From CAJCJE01 sp035948315 (GTDB taxonomy: Bacteria; Actinomycetota; Actinomycetes; Mycobacteriales; Pseudonocardiaceae), in the NCBI GenBank assembly GCA_035948315.1, contig DASZJG010000010.1, positions 67,248 through 131,247 of the forward strand: DNA of 64,000 nucleotides, given 5' to 3'. Shown in pieces: positions 43,362 through 51,403 of this stretch (positions within the stretch are counted from its first letter, which is position 1; each line of letters starts with the position of its first letter). Under the pieces are notes generated by a model that saw nothing but the letters and a program-made list of their open reading frames with translations, was not told the origin of the DNA and made no database searches. A program made the position numbers and the translations under genes.

Positions 43362-44210
43362 TCAGCCGACGTGGCGCAGGCTGTCTTGAACGCTGTTGCG
43401 GAAGCTGCCCGGGGTGACGCCGACGACGCGCCGGAACCACCGATTGAGATGCGCCTGGTCGGCGAACCCGACCAGGGCCGCGGCCTCGGCGGGCCGGTGG
43501 CCGTCGACGAGCAGGCAGCGGGCCCGGTTGACCCGGTACTGGGCCAGCCAGGCATAGGGCGGCATGCCGATCTCGGCGTGGAAGGCGCGCAGGAGTTGGA
43601 AGCGGGACAGGCCGAACTCGGCGGCGATGTCGGCCAGCGAGGGCGGGTCGAGGAGTTGGTCGGCGAGGCGGGCCATGGTGGCGCGGGCGACGCCCCGGCC
43701 CGGTCGACGGCCGAGTTGACCGCCGGTGCGGCGAGGGCCGGGTTCGGCATGGCGGGCCAGGAGGGTGGCGAGTCCGGTGGTGAGGCGGGTTTCCGCCTCG
43801 ATCGGGTCGGCGCCCGCCGCGAGCGCGACGTGCGCGGTGCGCAGCGCGGCAGCCAGTTCCGGGTCGGCCACGATCGGCACCGGGAAGTGCGGGCTGGCCA
43901 GGCCGCTCTCGGCGACCAGCGACGCGGCCGGGTACATCGCGCGGTAGGCGAATCCCTCCGGGACGGCCGAATAGCCGGTATGCGGCTCGCCCGGTTCGAG
44001 GATGACCACGGTGCCGGGACTCGCGTACCACTTGGCGCCGCGGTAGTCGAGCACCTCGACGCCCTCCGAGCAGACGCCGATGGAGAACTCCTCGTGCGCG
44101 TGCGGGGCGAAGCGGTGCCGCACGAACCGCGCGTCGAGCAGGTCCAACGGCAGCTCGCGGCGCGCGGCCACCCGCGTCCACCGCGCCCGTTCGCCCGCCC
44201 CGTCCCGCAT
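43362..44210 (-). CDS. AraC-family regulator with cupin sensor (282 aa)
   Basis: The N-terminal cupin-like AraC_binding domain shows RHRFAPHAHEEFSIGVC and VVILEPGEPHTGYS. The C-terminal double helix-turn-helix reads SLADIAAEFGLSRFQLLRAF and HRPAEAAALVGFADQAHLNRWFRR with VVGVTPGSFRN. This layout belongs to AraC regulators that often sit next to LysE or EamA exporters. The gene is upstream of the EamA exporter on the same strand. Confidence 0.9.
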   Translation of the reverse strand: MRDGAGERARWTRVAARRELPLDLLDARFVRHRFAPHAHEEFSIGVCSEGVEVLDYRGAKWYASPGTVVILEPGEPHTGYSAVPEGFAYRAMYPAASLVAESGLASPHFPVPIVADPELAAALRTAHVALAAGADPIEAETRLTTGLATLLARHAEPGPRRTGGQLGRRPGRGVARATMARLADQLLDPPSLADIAAEFGLSRFQLLRAFHAEIGMPPYAWLAQYRVNRARCLLVDGHRPAEAAALVGFADQAHLNRWFRRVVGVTPGSFRNSVQDSLRHVG

Positions 44211-44360
44211 GCCGCGAACGTACGCCGGTCGGGGAGCTTGCGTCAGACCGTTGTGCGTTACCGAATAGACACCAAGTTTTCTCGGTCACCCCGGTTTGAT
44301 CGTAAGACGGCTCGGCTACTCCACCCTCGGCCCGGTGACGGGTCCCACATACTGATCACG

Positions 44361-44402
44361 GAAGCGTCGGCGGTGCCCAGTCCCGTCGACGCTTCGCCTT
44401 TT
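44361..44402 (+). terminator. Orphan terminator-like hairpin
   Basis: GAAGCGTCG (44361-44369) pairs with CGACGCTTC (44387-44395), and TTTT follows at 44399-44402. No plus-strand gene ends nearby, so it may end a small RNA or an unannotated leader transcript. Confidence 0.45.
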
Positions 44403-44519
44403 CCGCGTGATCCCGGTGCCCAGATGGTGAAACGGCGACGGCGCGCGCGACGATGGTCTGTGCATGATCAACCGATTCGTCTCCAGCCGGGGATTCTGTA
44501 TCGAAATCTGGATCGACTA

Positions 44520-44529
44520 AGAGCGCTCT
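44520..44529. promoter_or_regulatory. LacI-type operator, distal copy
   Basis: AGAGCGCTCT in the context AAGAGCGCTCTCAC. A second copy with the same CAC flank lies 98 bases downstream. CG-centred palindromes of this kind are bound by LacI-family proteins. Confidence 0.6.
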
Positions 44530-44586
44530 CACCTGGGGATCGCAGATCGGTTCGACGGCTTGTCCTGCTTAGGCTAACGGTTAAGT

Positions 44587-44604
44587 CTCGATCGGCCGAT
44601 CGAG
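44587..44604. promoter_or_regulatory. Perfect 18-bp palindrome between the twin operators
   Basis: CTCGATCGGCCGATCGAG is fully self-complementary and lies between the two AGAGCGCTCT sites. It could be a further LacI-family site or the target of another regulator. Confidence 0.5.
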
Positions 44605-44617
44605 CTGACTTCTGCTT

Positions 44618-44627
44618 AGAGCGCTCT
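44618..44627. promoter_or_regulatory. LacI-type operator, proximal copy
   Basis: AGAGCGCTCT followed by CAC, as in the distal copy, 53 bases before the lacI-type start at 44680. Twin sites 98 bases apart would allow looping. Confidence 0.6.
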
Positions 44628-44679
44628 CACAGTGGATGATGATGAGGCAGAATCGACGACGGAAGGCGGGGTGCGACTG

Positions 44680-45687
44680 GTGAACGTGCAGCATCGGCGG
44701 CCGACGTTGGAAAGCGTCGCGGCGCGGGCGGGCGTGTCGCGGGCGACGGTGTCGCGTGTGGTCAACGGATTGCCGGTGACGACGGCGAGCCAGGAATCCG
44801 TCGAGCGGGCCATCGCCGAACTCGGCTACGTGCCGAACCATGCCGCGCGCACCCTGGTCACCCGGCGGACGGACCTGATCGCGCTGGTGCTGCCGGAGCC
44901 GACCACGCGCGTGTTCTCCGACGATCCTTTCTTTCCCGGCGTGATCCACGGCGTCAGCCAGGAACTCGAGGCCGCGGACAAGCAGCTCGTGCTGATGCTG
45001 GCCGGGTCGGAGGCCAGCCACACCCGGATCGAGCGCTCGATCGCCGCGCACCACGTGGACGGCGTCATGCTGGCTTCGCTGCACGGCGCGGATCCGCTGC
45101 CGGCCGCGTTGACCAGGATCGGGATTCCCGTTGTCTGCAACGAGCGTTCGCTCGGGCCGACGTCCGTGCCCTACGTCGGCGTCGACAATGTCGGCGGTGC
45201 GGCGGCGGCCGTTCGACACCTGCTGGACGCGGGCCGGACCAGGATCGCGACCATCGCCGGGCCGCAGGACATGATCGGCGGGATCGACCGGCTGACCGGC
45301 TACCGGGACGCGCTGCGCGGTTCGTCGCGGCGCTCGATCGTCGCCGTCGGCGACTTCACCATGGATTCCGGCGCGGCGGCCATGCGCCAGTTGCTTGAGG
45401 ACGATCCCGCGCTCGACGCGGTGTTCGTCGCTTCGGATCTGATGGCGGACGGGGCGTTGCAGGCGTTGCGCCAGGCGGGCAGGCGAGTGCCGGACGACGT
45501 CGCGCTGATCGGCTTCGACGACATCGCGCTGGCCGCCTACACCGATCCGCCGCTGACCACGGTCCGCCAGCCGATCGTCGAGATCGGACGGCAGATGGCC
45601 AGGCAGCTGCTGTGTCTGGTCAACGGTGCGGAGATCGAGTCGACCGTGGTGCTGCCGACCGAGTTGGTGATCCGGGGTTCGGCCTGA
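44680..45687 (+). CDS. LacI-family transcriptional repressor (335 aa)
   Basis: The headpiece is TLESVAARAGVSRATVSRVV with NGLPVTTASQESVERAIAEL and GYVPNHAARTLVTRRT. The core is a periplasmic-binding fold (DGVMLASLHG, VGVDNVGGAAAAVRHLLDAG, AGPQDMIGGIDRLTGY) ending with the usual LPTELVIRGSA. I use the GTG at 44680, since GGAAGGCGGG lies at good spacing. Earlier in-frame GTGs (44632, 44671) would add an atypical acidic extension. Its twin operators are in its own upstream region, so it is autoregulated. The remaining targets are not visible. Confidence 0.9.
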   Translation: MNVQHRRPTLESVAARAGVSRATVSRVVNGLPVTTASQESVERAIAELGYVPNHAARTLVTRRTDLIALVLPEPTTRVFSDDPFFPGVIHGVSQELEAADKQLVLMLAGSEASHTRIERSIAAHHVDGVMLASLHGADPLPAALTRIGIPVVCNERSLGPTSVPYVGVDNVGGAAAAVRHLLDAGRTRIATIAGPQDMIGGIDRLTGYRDALRGSSRRSIVAVGDFTMDSGAAAMRQLLEDDPALDAVFVASDLMADGALQALRQAGRRVPDDVALIGFDDIALAAYTDPPLTTVRQPIVEIGRQMARQLLCLVNGAEIESTVVLPTELVIRGSA

Positions 45688-46447
45688 ATCGGTCGGCCAG
45701 CCAGTCGGTGATCTCCGACCAGCCGGGGTGCACTGGGTCGAGCAGGTCGGTGTGGTGCAGGCCGGGGAGTTCGCGGAAGTCGACCGGCTCGTGCCGAGCG
45801 CGCGCCGCGCCGGAATAGTTGCGGCCGTAGCGGATCGGCACCGCGTCGTCGTCGGTGCCGTGCACGGCGAGCACCGCGACCGCGCCGGAACTGAGCATGG
45901 TCGGCGACGTCCACGCGTAGCGCTCCGGGTATTCGGCGGCGTGCCCACCCAGCAGACCGGACACGCCGATGCGGTCGGCGTCGGCGGCGACGAGGTCGAG
46001 GATGCCGGCAATGGACACCGCCGCGACCGGCAGCACCTTCGGCGCGAAACCGGGCGCCTGCTTGGGCAGATCGGGACGGCTGGCCGCCCAGACCGCGAGT
46101 TGGCCGCCCGCCGAGTGGCCGACGGTGATCACGTTGCGCCAGTCGAGCGCGCGGTCCAGATCGGCGACGACGTCGAGCGCGGCAGCGATGTCCGCGAACG
46201 TGCCGGGCCAGCCCCCGCCGGGCGTGTCGACGGTGCGGTAGTCGATGTTCCAGACCGCGTATCCCTTGGCGCGCAGGTCTTCCGCGAGCGCGGCCAGCTG
46301 GGTTCGGTCGTCGGGCGCGGTCCAGTTGCCGCCGTGGATCAGTACCACGACCGGGAACGGGCCGGCGCCCGGCGGCAGGTACAGATCGCCGGACTGGAGC
46401 GGGTCCGGGCCGTAGGAGATGGTGCGGGTCGGTTGCTGGACGGACAT
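45620..46447 (-). CDS. Alpha/beta hydrolase, acetyl-esterase/kynurenine-formamidase type (275 aa)
   Basis: It has the oxyanion motif VVLIHGGNWTAPDDRTQL, nucleophile VITVGHSAGGQLAVWA, an Asp in VHGTDDDAVPI and a His in LPGLHHTDLL. HGGNW is common in the BD-FAE/kynurenine formamidase-like branch. The ATG at 46447 has a GGGAGG RBS. Its last 23 codons overlap the end of the convergent lacI-type gene by 68 bases, an unusually large convergent overlap. It lies downstream of the GntR gene on the same strand, separated by a hairpin. Confidence 0.85.
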   Translation of the reverse strand: MSVQQPTRTISYGPDPLQSGDLYLPPGAGPFPVVVLIHGGNWTAPDDRTQLAALAEDLRAKGYAVWNIDYRTVDTPGGGWPGTFADIAAALDVVADLDRALDWRNVITVGHSAGGQLAVWAASRPDLPKQAPGFAPKVLPVAAVSIAGILDLVAADADRIGVSGLLGGHAAEYPERYAWTSPTMLSSGAVAVLAVHGTDDDAVPIRYGRNYSGAARARHEPVDFRELPGLHHTDLLDPVHPGWSEITDWLADRFRPNPGSPTRSAAPRSTRSPHR

Positions 46448-46486
46448 CGTCGACCTCCCGGCGAACCACGCGATGGGCAGCACTTA

Positions 46487-46513
46487 CTGATCGTCAACGT
46501 TGGTGACGATCAG
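46487..46513. promoter_or_regulatory. 10-bp-arm inverted repeat between GntR gene and hydrolase
   Basis: CTGATCGTCA (46487-46496) and TGACGATCAG (46504-46513) are perfect arms around ACGTTGG. Position 40 bases upstream of the hydrolase start fits an operator, perhaps for the GntR protein. A terminator for the GntR gene is the alternative. Confidence 0.5.
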
Positions 46514-46591
46514 CCCCATTCCGGTCGGTGGTGCCGACGGTCATGACCTTTGCCATAGGCGAAGATCCTCAGCGCGGGAATACCCGGGCGG

Positions 46592-47299
46592 TCACAGGTT
46601 GACCGTGGCCTCGAACTTGTACCGGTCGCCGCGCAGAATCGAGCGGGCCCATTCGACCGGGCGGTTGTGGGTGTCGAAGGACTGCCGGCGGGCCACCAGC
46701 ATCGGCTGGCCGATCACGGCGTCCAGCAGTCGCACCTCGTCGGGGCCGGCGAGCGCGGTCTCCAGGGACTTCTCCGCGCCGGGGAGTTCGACGCCGAACC
46801 GGGCGGCCAGGATCTGGTGCAGCGACGCGTCAGGGGTGAGATAGCGGCGCAGACCGGGAAAGCGGACCAGGGACAGGTTCGTGGTCTCGACCATGACCGG
46901 GACGCCGTCGGCGAGGCGGAGCCTGCCGATGCGCAGCACCCGCGAGCCGACCGCGACGGCGAGGCGGTGCGCGAGTTCGTCGTCGGCCGGGACGGTGACG
47001 AGTTCGAGCAGACGGGACGACGGCACCCGGCCGTGCCCGCGCATGAACTCGGTGTAGGACGTGATGGCCAGCGGCAGCCGCTGGGCCTGCTGCGGCTCGG
47101 TGACGAAGGTGCCCTTGCCGTGCGTGCGCAGCAGCCTGCCCTCGGCGGTGAGTTCGGCGATGGCCTTGCGGACCGTGGACCGCGCGACCGCGAACTGATC
47201 GGCCAGTTCGCGTTCCGGCGGGATCGGCCTGCCCAGCGGGATGTCGTTCAGTTCGGCGACCAGTTGCTTCTTGACCTGTCGGTACTTGGGTTCGGTCAC
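46592..47299 (-). CDS. GntR/HutC-family regulator with UTRA domain (235 aa)
   Basis: The winged helix (YRQVKKQLVAELNDIPLGRPI, then PPERELADQFAVARSTVRKA with IAELTAEGRLLRTHGKGTFV) is followed by a UTRA ligand domain ending in WARSILRGDRYKFEATVNL. HutC-type members sense sugars, histidine derivatives or organic acids. The GTG overlaps the TGA of the WYL-type gene, so the two regulators are co-translated. The downstream hydrolase may be its target. Confidence 0.9.
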   Translation of the reverse strand: MTEPKYRQVKKQLVAELNDIPLGRPIPPERELADQFAVARSTVRKAIAELTAEGRLLRTHGKGTFVTEPQQAQRLPLAITSYTEFMRGHGRVPSSRLLELVTVPADDELAHRLAVAVGSRVLRIGRLRLADGVPVMVETTNLSLVRFPGLRRYLTPDASLHQILAARFGVELPGAEKSLETALAGPDEVRLLDAVIGQPMLVARRQSFDTHNRPVEWARSILRGDRYKFEATVNL

Positions 47300-48279
47300 C
47301 GTTTCACCTTGCCCGTTTCCGTCGGCGTTGGCGAGGGCCCGACCGCGTGCTCGATGCGGACGGCGAGGGTGCGCAGGTGCTCGACGAGTTCGACCGGCTC
47401 GTGCACGACGAACGCGCGGCCGAGGCCGAGCAGGCGGAACGCCAGCCAGTCGAGGGTGTCGGGCGCCGTATGCACGCGGGTGGTGTGCTGGTCGAGGGCG
47501 GTGAGTTCGGCGGGCGGAGCGAACGCGGTGGCCAGGTCGGCGGCCGGCGCGTGCACGGTGACCTGGGCGCGGTGGGTGGGCAGGAGGGTGAGCAGGCGCT
47601 CGCGCACGTAGCGAGCCGGGTCGCCGCCGGGGATCTCACGCGGGGTGAAACGGGCGCCGGTCGCGGTCGGGTCGGTGAGCCGGTCGACGCGGAACACGCG
47701 CCAGTCCGCGCGCTGCTCGTCGTGGCCGAGCAGGTACCAGCGATGGCCCGCGGCGACGAGCCGGTGCGGTTCGAGCAGGCGCGACTCGTCCCGGTAGCGG
47801 AACCGGACCCGTTCGCGATTGGCGATGGCCGCGGCGAGCAGGGTCAGCACGGCCGGTTCGACCGGTGCCTCGCCGGCCAGCGCGGTCATCGGCACGGTGG
47901 CCGCGCCGAGCGTGCCGACGCGGTAGCGCAACCTGGCCGGGAGCACCTGTTCGAGCTTGGCCAACGCACGCAGCGCCGCCTCGGCCATGCCTTCCACGGC
48001 CTGCCTGGCCGCGGTGCTCAGGCCGACCGCGATAGCGACGGCTTCGTCGTCGTCGACCAGCAACGGCGGCATCGCCGAGCCCGCGACCAGGCGATATCCG
48101 CCGGTGGCGCCCATCGATGCCTCGACCGGGTAGCCGAGGTCGCGCAGCCGGTCGACGTCGCGGCGCACCGTGCGCGGGCTGACCGCGAGCCGCTCGGCGA
48201 GTTCGCTGCCCGGCCATTCGCGCGGGGTCTGGAGGAGGGAGAGCAGGCGGAGCAGGCGCGCGGCGGTCTCGGTCGGCAT
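47296..48279 (-). CDS. WYL-domain regulator (YafY-like, 327 aa)
   Basis: The N-terminal HTH (RLLRLLSLLQTPREWPGSELA, then SPRTVRRDVDRLRDLGYPVE with GGYRLVAG) is followed by a WYL domain, visible as RLVAAGHRWYLLGHDEQ with DWRVFRVDRL. WYL regulators bind nucleic acid or nucleotide-like ligands in some cases, but for this subgroup the ligand is unknown. It is divergent from an epoxide hydrolase gene, with a 64-base gap containing an inverted repeat, and is the usual type of regulator for that neighbour. Confidence 0.9.
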   Translation of the reverse strand: MPTETAARLLRLLSLLQTPREWPGSELAERLAVSPRTVRRDVDRLRDLGYPVEASMGATGGYRLVAGSAMPPLLVDDDEAVAIAVGLSTAARQAVEGMAEAALRALAKLEQVLPARLRYRVGTLGAATVPMTALAGEAPVEPAVLTLLAAAIANRERVRFRYRDESRLLEPHRLVAAGHRWYLLGHDEQRADWRVFRVDRLTDPTATGARFTPREIPGGDPARYVRERLLTLLPTHRAQVTVHAPAADLATAFAPPAELTALDQHTTRVHTAPDTLDWLAFRLLGLGRAFVVHEPVELVEHLRTLAVRIEHAVGPSPTPTETGKVKR

Positions 48280-48301
48280 GGGAGAGAATTCTGCCCCTCA
48301 A

Positions 48302-48322
48302 GTAGGACCGAAGCTGACCTAC
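48302..48322. promoter_or_regulatory. Inverted repeat between WYL regulator and epoxide hydrolase
   Basis: GTAGG (48302-48306) and CCTAC (48318-48322) face each other in the 64-base divergent gap, the likely binding site of the WYL protein. Short arms, so moderate support only. Confidence 0.4.
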
Positions 48323-48343
48323 ATGGGCTCTAGCTTGGTTGTC

Positions 48344-49441
48344 ATGAGCGAAGAGATTGTTCCGTTTCGGATCAACATCGATGATCGCGACCTGGCTGAC
48401 CTGCGGGAACGGCTCGCGCGGACGAGGTGGCCCCGGCAGCTGCCGGGCGAGGGATGGCAGCGCGGCGTGCCCGTCGACTACCTGCGTGAGCTGGCCGAGT
48501 ACTGGCGCGACGGCTACGACTGGCGGGCGCACGAGGCGGCACTGAACGAGTTTCCGCAGTTCACGACCGAGATCGACGGGCTGGAGGTGCACTTTCTGCA
48601 CGTTCGCTCGTCCGCGCCGGACGCGTTGCCGCTGATCCTCACGCACGGCTGGCCGAACTCGTTCGTCGAGTTCAGCACGCTGATCGGGCGGTTGAGGAAG
48701 GACTTTCACGTGGTGGTGCCGTCGGTGCCGGGGTTCGGTTTCTCGCAGGCGCCGACCTCGACCGGGTTCACGGTGGAGCGGGTCGGGCGGATGTGGGCCG
48801 AGCTGATGCGCAGGCTCGGCTACGCGCGCTACGGCGCGCAGGGCGGCGATCTCGGCGCGTACGTGGCGCCGGAGGTGGCCAGAGCCGCACCGGAGCATGT
48901 CGTCGGCGTGTATGTCCACAGCGGACTTGGCGTGCCTGGCGAGGCCGATCTCGCCGAGCTGACCGGCGAGGATCTGGCGCTGTACCGGCAGATCCAGGAG
49001 TTCTCCGGGCACGGCGTCGACCACCACGGCCTGTTGCGGGCCGCGCCGCAGACGTTCAGCTACGGTTGGCAGGACTCACCGGTCGGGCTGCTGGCCTGGC
49101 TGATGCAGAAGTTCGGCGAGTTCGGGTTCACTGTGGACACTCCGGACCAGGCGATCGACCGCGACCTGCTGCTGACCAACGCGAGCGTCTACTGGTTCAC
49201 CGGGACGTCGGGCACGTCGTCATGGCCGATGTACGACACGACCCGGTTCGCCTGGCCGGTCGGGCAGAACCTGGTACCGACCGGCGTGTACTCGGGTCCG
49301 CCCGGAGTGCGGTCGGTCGCGGAGCGGCACAACAAGATCATCCACTGGCCGACGGGCGCGGTCGGCGGGCACTTCTGCGCGATGGAGGTGCCGGACGTGC
49401 TGGCCGCCGACGTGCGGACGTTCTTCGCGATGGTCCGATAA
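48344..49441 (+). CDS. Epoxide hydrolase with EHN domain (365 aa)
   Basis: The N-terminal EHN lid (IVPFRINIDDRDLADLRERLA, and RTRWP) is followed by the alpha/beta core: LTHGWPNSFVEFSTLI with the oxyanion HGWP, the nucleophile Asp in YGAQGGDLGAYVAPE and the catalytic His in AVGGHFCAMEVPDVLA. This is the microsomal-EH-like/EphE group that opens epoxides with water. The ATG at 48344 is preceded by no clear RBS, and the short leader may be nearly absent. The divergent WYL gene probably controls it. Confidence 0.9.
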   Translation: MSEEIVPFRINIDDRDLADLRERLARTRWPRQLPGEGWQRGVPVDYLRELAEYWRDGYDWRAHEAALNEFPQFTTEIDGLEVHFLHVRSSAPDALPLILTHGWPNSFVEFSTLIGRLRKDFHVVVPSVPGFGFSQAPTSTGFTVERVGRMWAELMRRLGYARYGAQGGDLGAYVAPEVARAAPEHVVGVYVHSGLGVPGEADLAELTGEDLALYRQIQEFSGHGVDHHGLLRAAPQTFSYGWQDSPVGLLAWLMQKFGEFGFTVDTPDQAIDRDLLLTNASVYWFTGTSGTSSWPMYDTTRFAWPVGQNLVPTGVYSGPPGVRSVAERHNKIIHWPTGAVGGHFCAMEVPDVLAADVRTFFAMVR

Positions 49442-49480
49442 AATGGAGCGTAAGCTCTAAAATTTGGTAGAGTTCGACGC

Positions 49481-50140
49481 ATGGTGAGCGCGGCGCGGCG
49501 GCGCGGGACGAGCCGGCACCGGCTGACCGCGAAGGGCAGGGCGACCCGCGACCGGATCGTCGCCGCGGCCTCGCGACTCATGCTCGACCAGGGCGTCGGC
49601 CGGACGACCGTCGCCGACGTGCAGGCCGCGGCCAAGGTCGGCCCCTCGCAGCTCTACCACTACTTCGCGGACAAGAACGCCCTGGTCTACGCGGTGATCG
49701 AGCAGCAGACGGACGAGGTGCTGAGGTTCCAGGCGAGGTCGCTGGCGCAGTTGGACAGCTTCGCCGCGCTGCGGCACTGGCGCGACGAACTGGTCGCGCT
49801 GCAACGCGGGCGCAACAGCATGGGCGGCTGCCCGCTCGGCACGCTGGCAGGCGAGCTGTCCGAGACCGACGAGCACGCGCGCGGCGAGCTGGCCACGTCG
49901 TTCGCACGCTGGGAGGAGATGCTGCGGCGCGGCATCTCCGCCATGCGCGAGCGCGGCGAACTGTGCCCGGAGGCGGACCCGGACCAGCTGGCGCTGGCGC
50001 TGCTGGGCGCGGTGCAGGGCGGCATGCTGCTCAGCCAGGCGCGCCGGGAGACCGCGCCGCTGGAGGCCGCCATCGACCTGGCCATCGCGCACCTGCACAC
50101 GTTGCGCCCGAGCGACAATGGCGATCATGGGGGAACATGA
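49481..50140 (+). CDS. TetR-family regulator (219 aa)
   Basis: The HTH is ATRDRIVAAASRLMLDQGVG with TTVADVQAAAKVGPSQLYHY and FADKNALVYAVIEQQ. The C-terminal domain contains NSMGGCPLGTLAGELSETDE, the mark of the TetR_C_6/YxaF-like group that often controls short-chain or epoxide-hydrolase genes. It begins 39 bases after the epoxide hydrolase. The gap contains an inverted GAGC-GTAA-GCTC and an A/T-rich TAAAAT, a possible own promoter. Its 3' end overlaps the next gene by 23 bases. Confidence 0.87.
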   Translation: MVSAARRRGTSRHRLTAKGRATRDRIVAAASRLMLDQGVGRTTVADVQAAAKVGPSQLYHYFADKNALVYAVIEQQTDEVLRFQARSLAQLDSFAALRHWRDELVALQRGRNSMGGCPLGTLAGELSETDEHARGELATSFARWEEMLRRGISAMRERGELCPEADPDQLALALLGAVQGGMLLSQARRETAPLEAAIDLAIAHLHTLRPSDNGDHGGT

Positions 50141-50963
50141 TCAGTGGGCGCAACGAGCGCTGGCTCATGTCGCGCAACGATCCAGCGGAGGACCGCTGCG
50201 CCGCGATCTTCGCGTCGACCTGCACTTTCATCCGGATCGTCTGGTCGAGGGCAGGCCGATACTCCTGGCGATGGCCGATGACGGGCGCTACCGCTCCCAG
50301 TTCGAGACCGGGACCGGCAACGGCGGCCTCACCGCGCATCCGGGCGGCGACCGGTGGCGCTGCGAGAGCAGGCTGTTCGGCTCGGCCTACGACGACGCGC
50401 CCGCGGACGCACGGCCGAAATACGGCGCCCTGGATTTCCGGCACCGGCACGGCGGTGCGGCGCCGCGCTTCGGCTCGGCGCGTTTCCGGTTGACCGAGAA
50501 ATGCCTCGACCGCACGACTTTCTGTTATCCGGACAGCTTTCTCGACCCGGGCGACGTCGGCGTCGCCGCGCACATGCCCCTGATCGAACTGGCGCTCGCC
50601 GACGAGAAGGACCTGTTGGACGACTACATCGAGGCGCAGGTGCACGGGCCGGTGCTGCTCGCCGAGGACGTCGACGCGGTGGTGCTGGATCCGTGTTTCC
50701 GCGACACCGAGATCGAGCGGTTCGCCGCGCGACTCCCCTGCCAACTCGAATGGCATCGCGGGTTCCGGCTCGCGGTCGACGAACTGCGCGAGCATCCGGA
50801 CTATCGCGGGGCGGACATCGTTGAACTCGGGATTTCCCTTGCCCGGGACGGCTTTCTCGACGCGCGGATCGTCGGCGACGCGGCCCGGACCGGCGACTAC
50901 GACCAGCAGGAACTCAAACGGGTCTGGCACCACATCGGCCGGTTCGGCGCACCGATCGAGTGA
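50118..50963 (+). CDS. DUF3626-domain protein (281 aa)
   Basis: Sequence marks are DLHFHPDRLVEGRPILLAMA, YGALDFRHRHGGAAPRFGSA, DRTTFCYPDSF and LDDYIEAQVHGPVLLAEDVD, all typical of DUF3626 proteins. Conserved His, Asp and Cys residues suggest a metal enzyme, but no reaction is known. The start overlaps the TetR gene by 23 bases, and a second ATG at 50127 is also possible. No signal peptide. It ends one base from the stop of the convergent MerR gene. Confidence 0.78.
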   Translation: MAIMGEHDQWAQRALAHVAQRSSGGPLRRDLRVDLHFHPDRLVEGRPILLAMADDGRYRSQFETGTGNGGLTAHPGGDRWRCESRLFGSAYDDAPADARPKYGALDFRHRHGGAAPRFGSARFRLTEKCLDRTTFCYPDSFLDPGDVGVAAHMPLIELALADEKDLLDDYIEAQVHGPVLLAEDVDAVVLDPCFRDTEIERFAARLPCQLEWHRGFRLAVDELREHPDYRGADIVELGISLARDGFLDARIVGDAARTGDYDQQELKRVWHHIGRFGAPIE

Positions 50964-50964
50964 G

Positions 50965-51384
50965 TCAGTCGGGTCGTTCCGGGTTCCACAACCGGTCGGC
51001 GTCGCCGTCGGCCACGTGCTGCTCGTAGATCGTGACCTTGCAGCTGATCAACTCGTAGCACTCGGCGAGTTCGCGCATCCGCGCGGCCACGCGTTCCTGG
51101 TGCTCGCGGAGCAGGTTCAGCCGCGCGAGTTCGTTGCCGGCGCCGGCCCGGACGAGTTCGACATACTCGCGGATGGCACGCAGCGGCATGCCGGAGGCAC
51201 GCAGCCGGCTACAGATGTTGAGCCATTCCAGATCCGACTCGTCGTACACGCGCCGACCCGCGCTGTCGCGGCGAACCGGGTTGGCGAACAGCCCTTCGCG
51301 CTCGTAGAAACGCAGCGCGTGCACGCTCAACTCGGTGCGCTCCGCGACCTGGCCGATGGTCAGCCGCTCGACCGTGTCCACCAT
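50965..51384 (-). CDS. MerR-family regulator (139 aa)
   Basis: Standard MerR domain: LTIGQVAERTELSVHALRFY with EREGLFANPVRRDSAGRRVY and SDLEWLNICSRLRASGMPL, then a coiled-coil dimerisation helix (LLREHQERVAARMRELAECY). There are no paired metal-binding cysteines at the C-terminus, so it is not a metal sensor. MerR proteins of this type usually control a divergent SDR oxidoreductase, and the remains of such a gene lie directly upstream. Confidence 0.88.
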   Translation of the reverse strand: MVDTVERLTIGQVAERTELSVHALRFYEREGLFANPVRRDSAGRRVYDESDLEWLNICSRLRASGMPLRAIREYVELVRAGAGNELARLNLLREHQERVAARMRELAECYELISCKVTIYEQHVADGDADRLWNPERPD

Positions 51385-51403
51385 GGCCTCAGCCTAAACA
51401 CTT

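Larger units (their letters stand above)
44211..44679. other. Long intergenic region between araC-type and lacI-type genes
   Basis: 469 bases without a convincing protein gene. It holds a terminator-like hairpin (44361-44402), two copies of AGAGCGCTCT (44520 and 44618) and a perfect 18-bp palindrome (44587-44604). The region is more AT-rich than its surroundings around 44480-44620, as expected for a promoter region. Confidence 0.6.

Noticed and set aside
44569..44578. TTAGGCTAAC, which resembles the core of an iron-box (IdeR/DtxR)
   Set aside because: Only the central ten bases fit. The outer parts of the 19-bp consensus do not match, and no iron genes are next to it.
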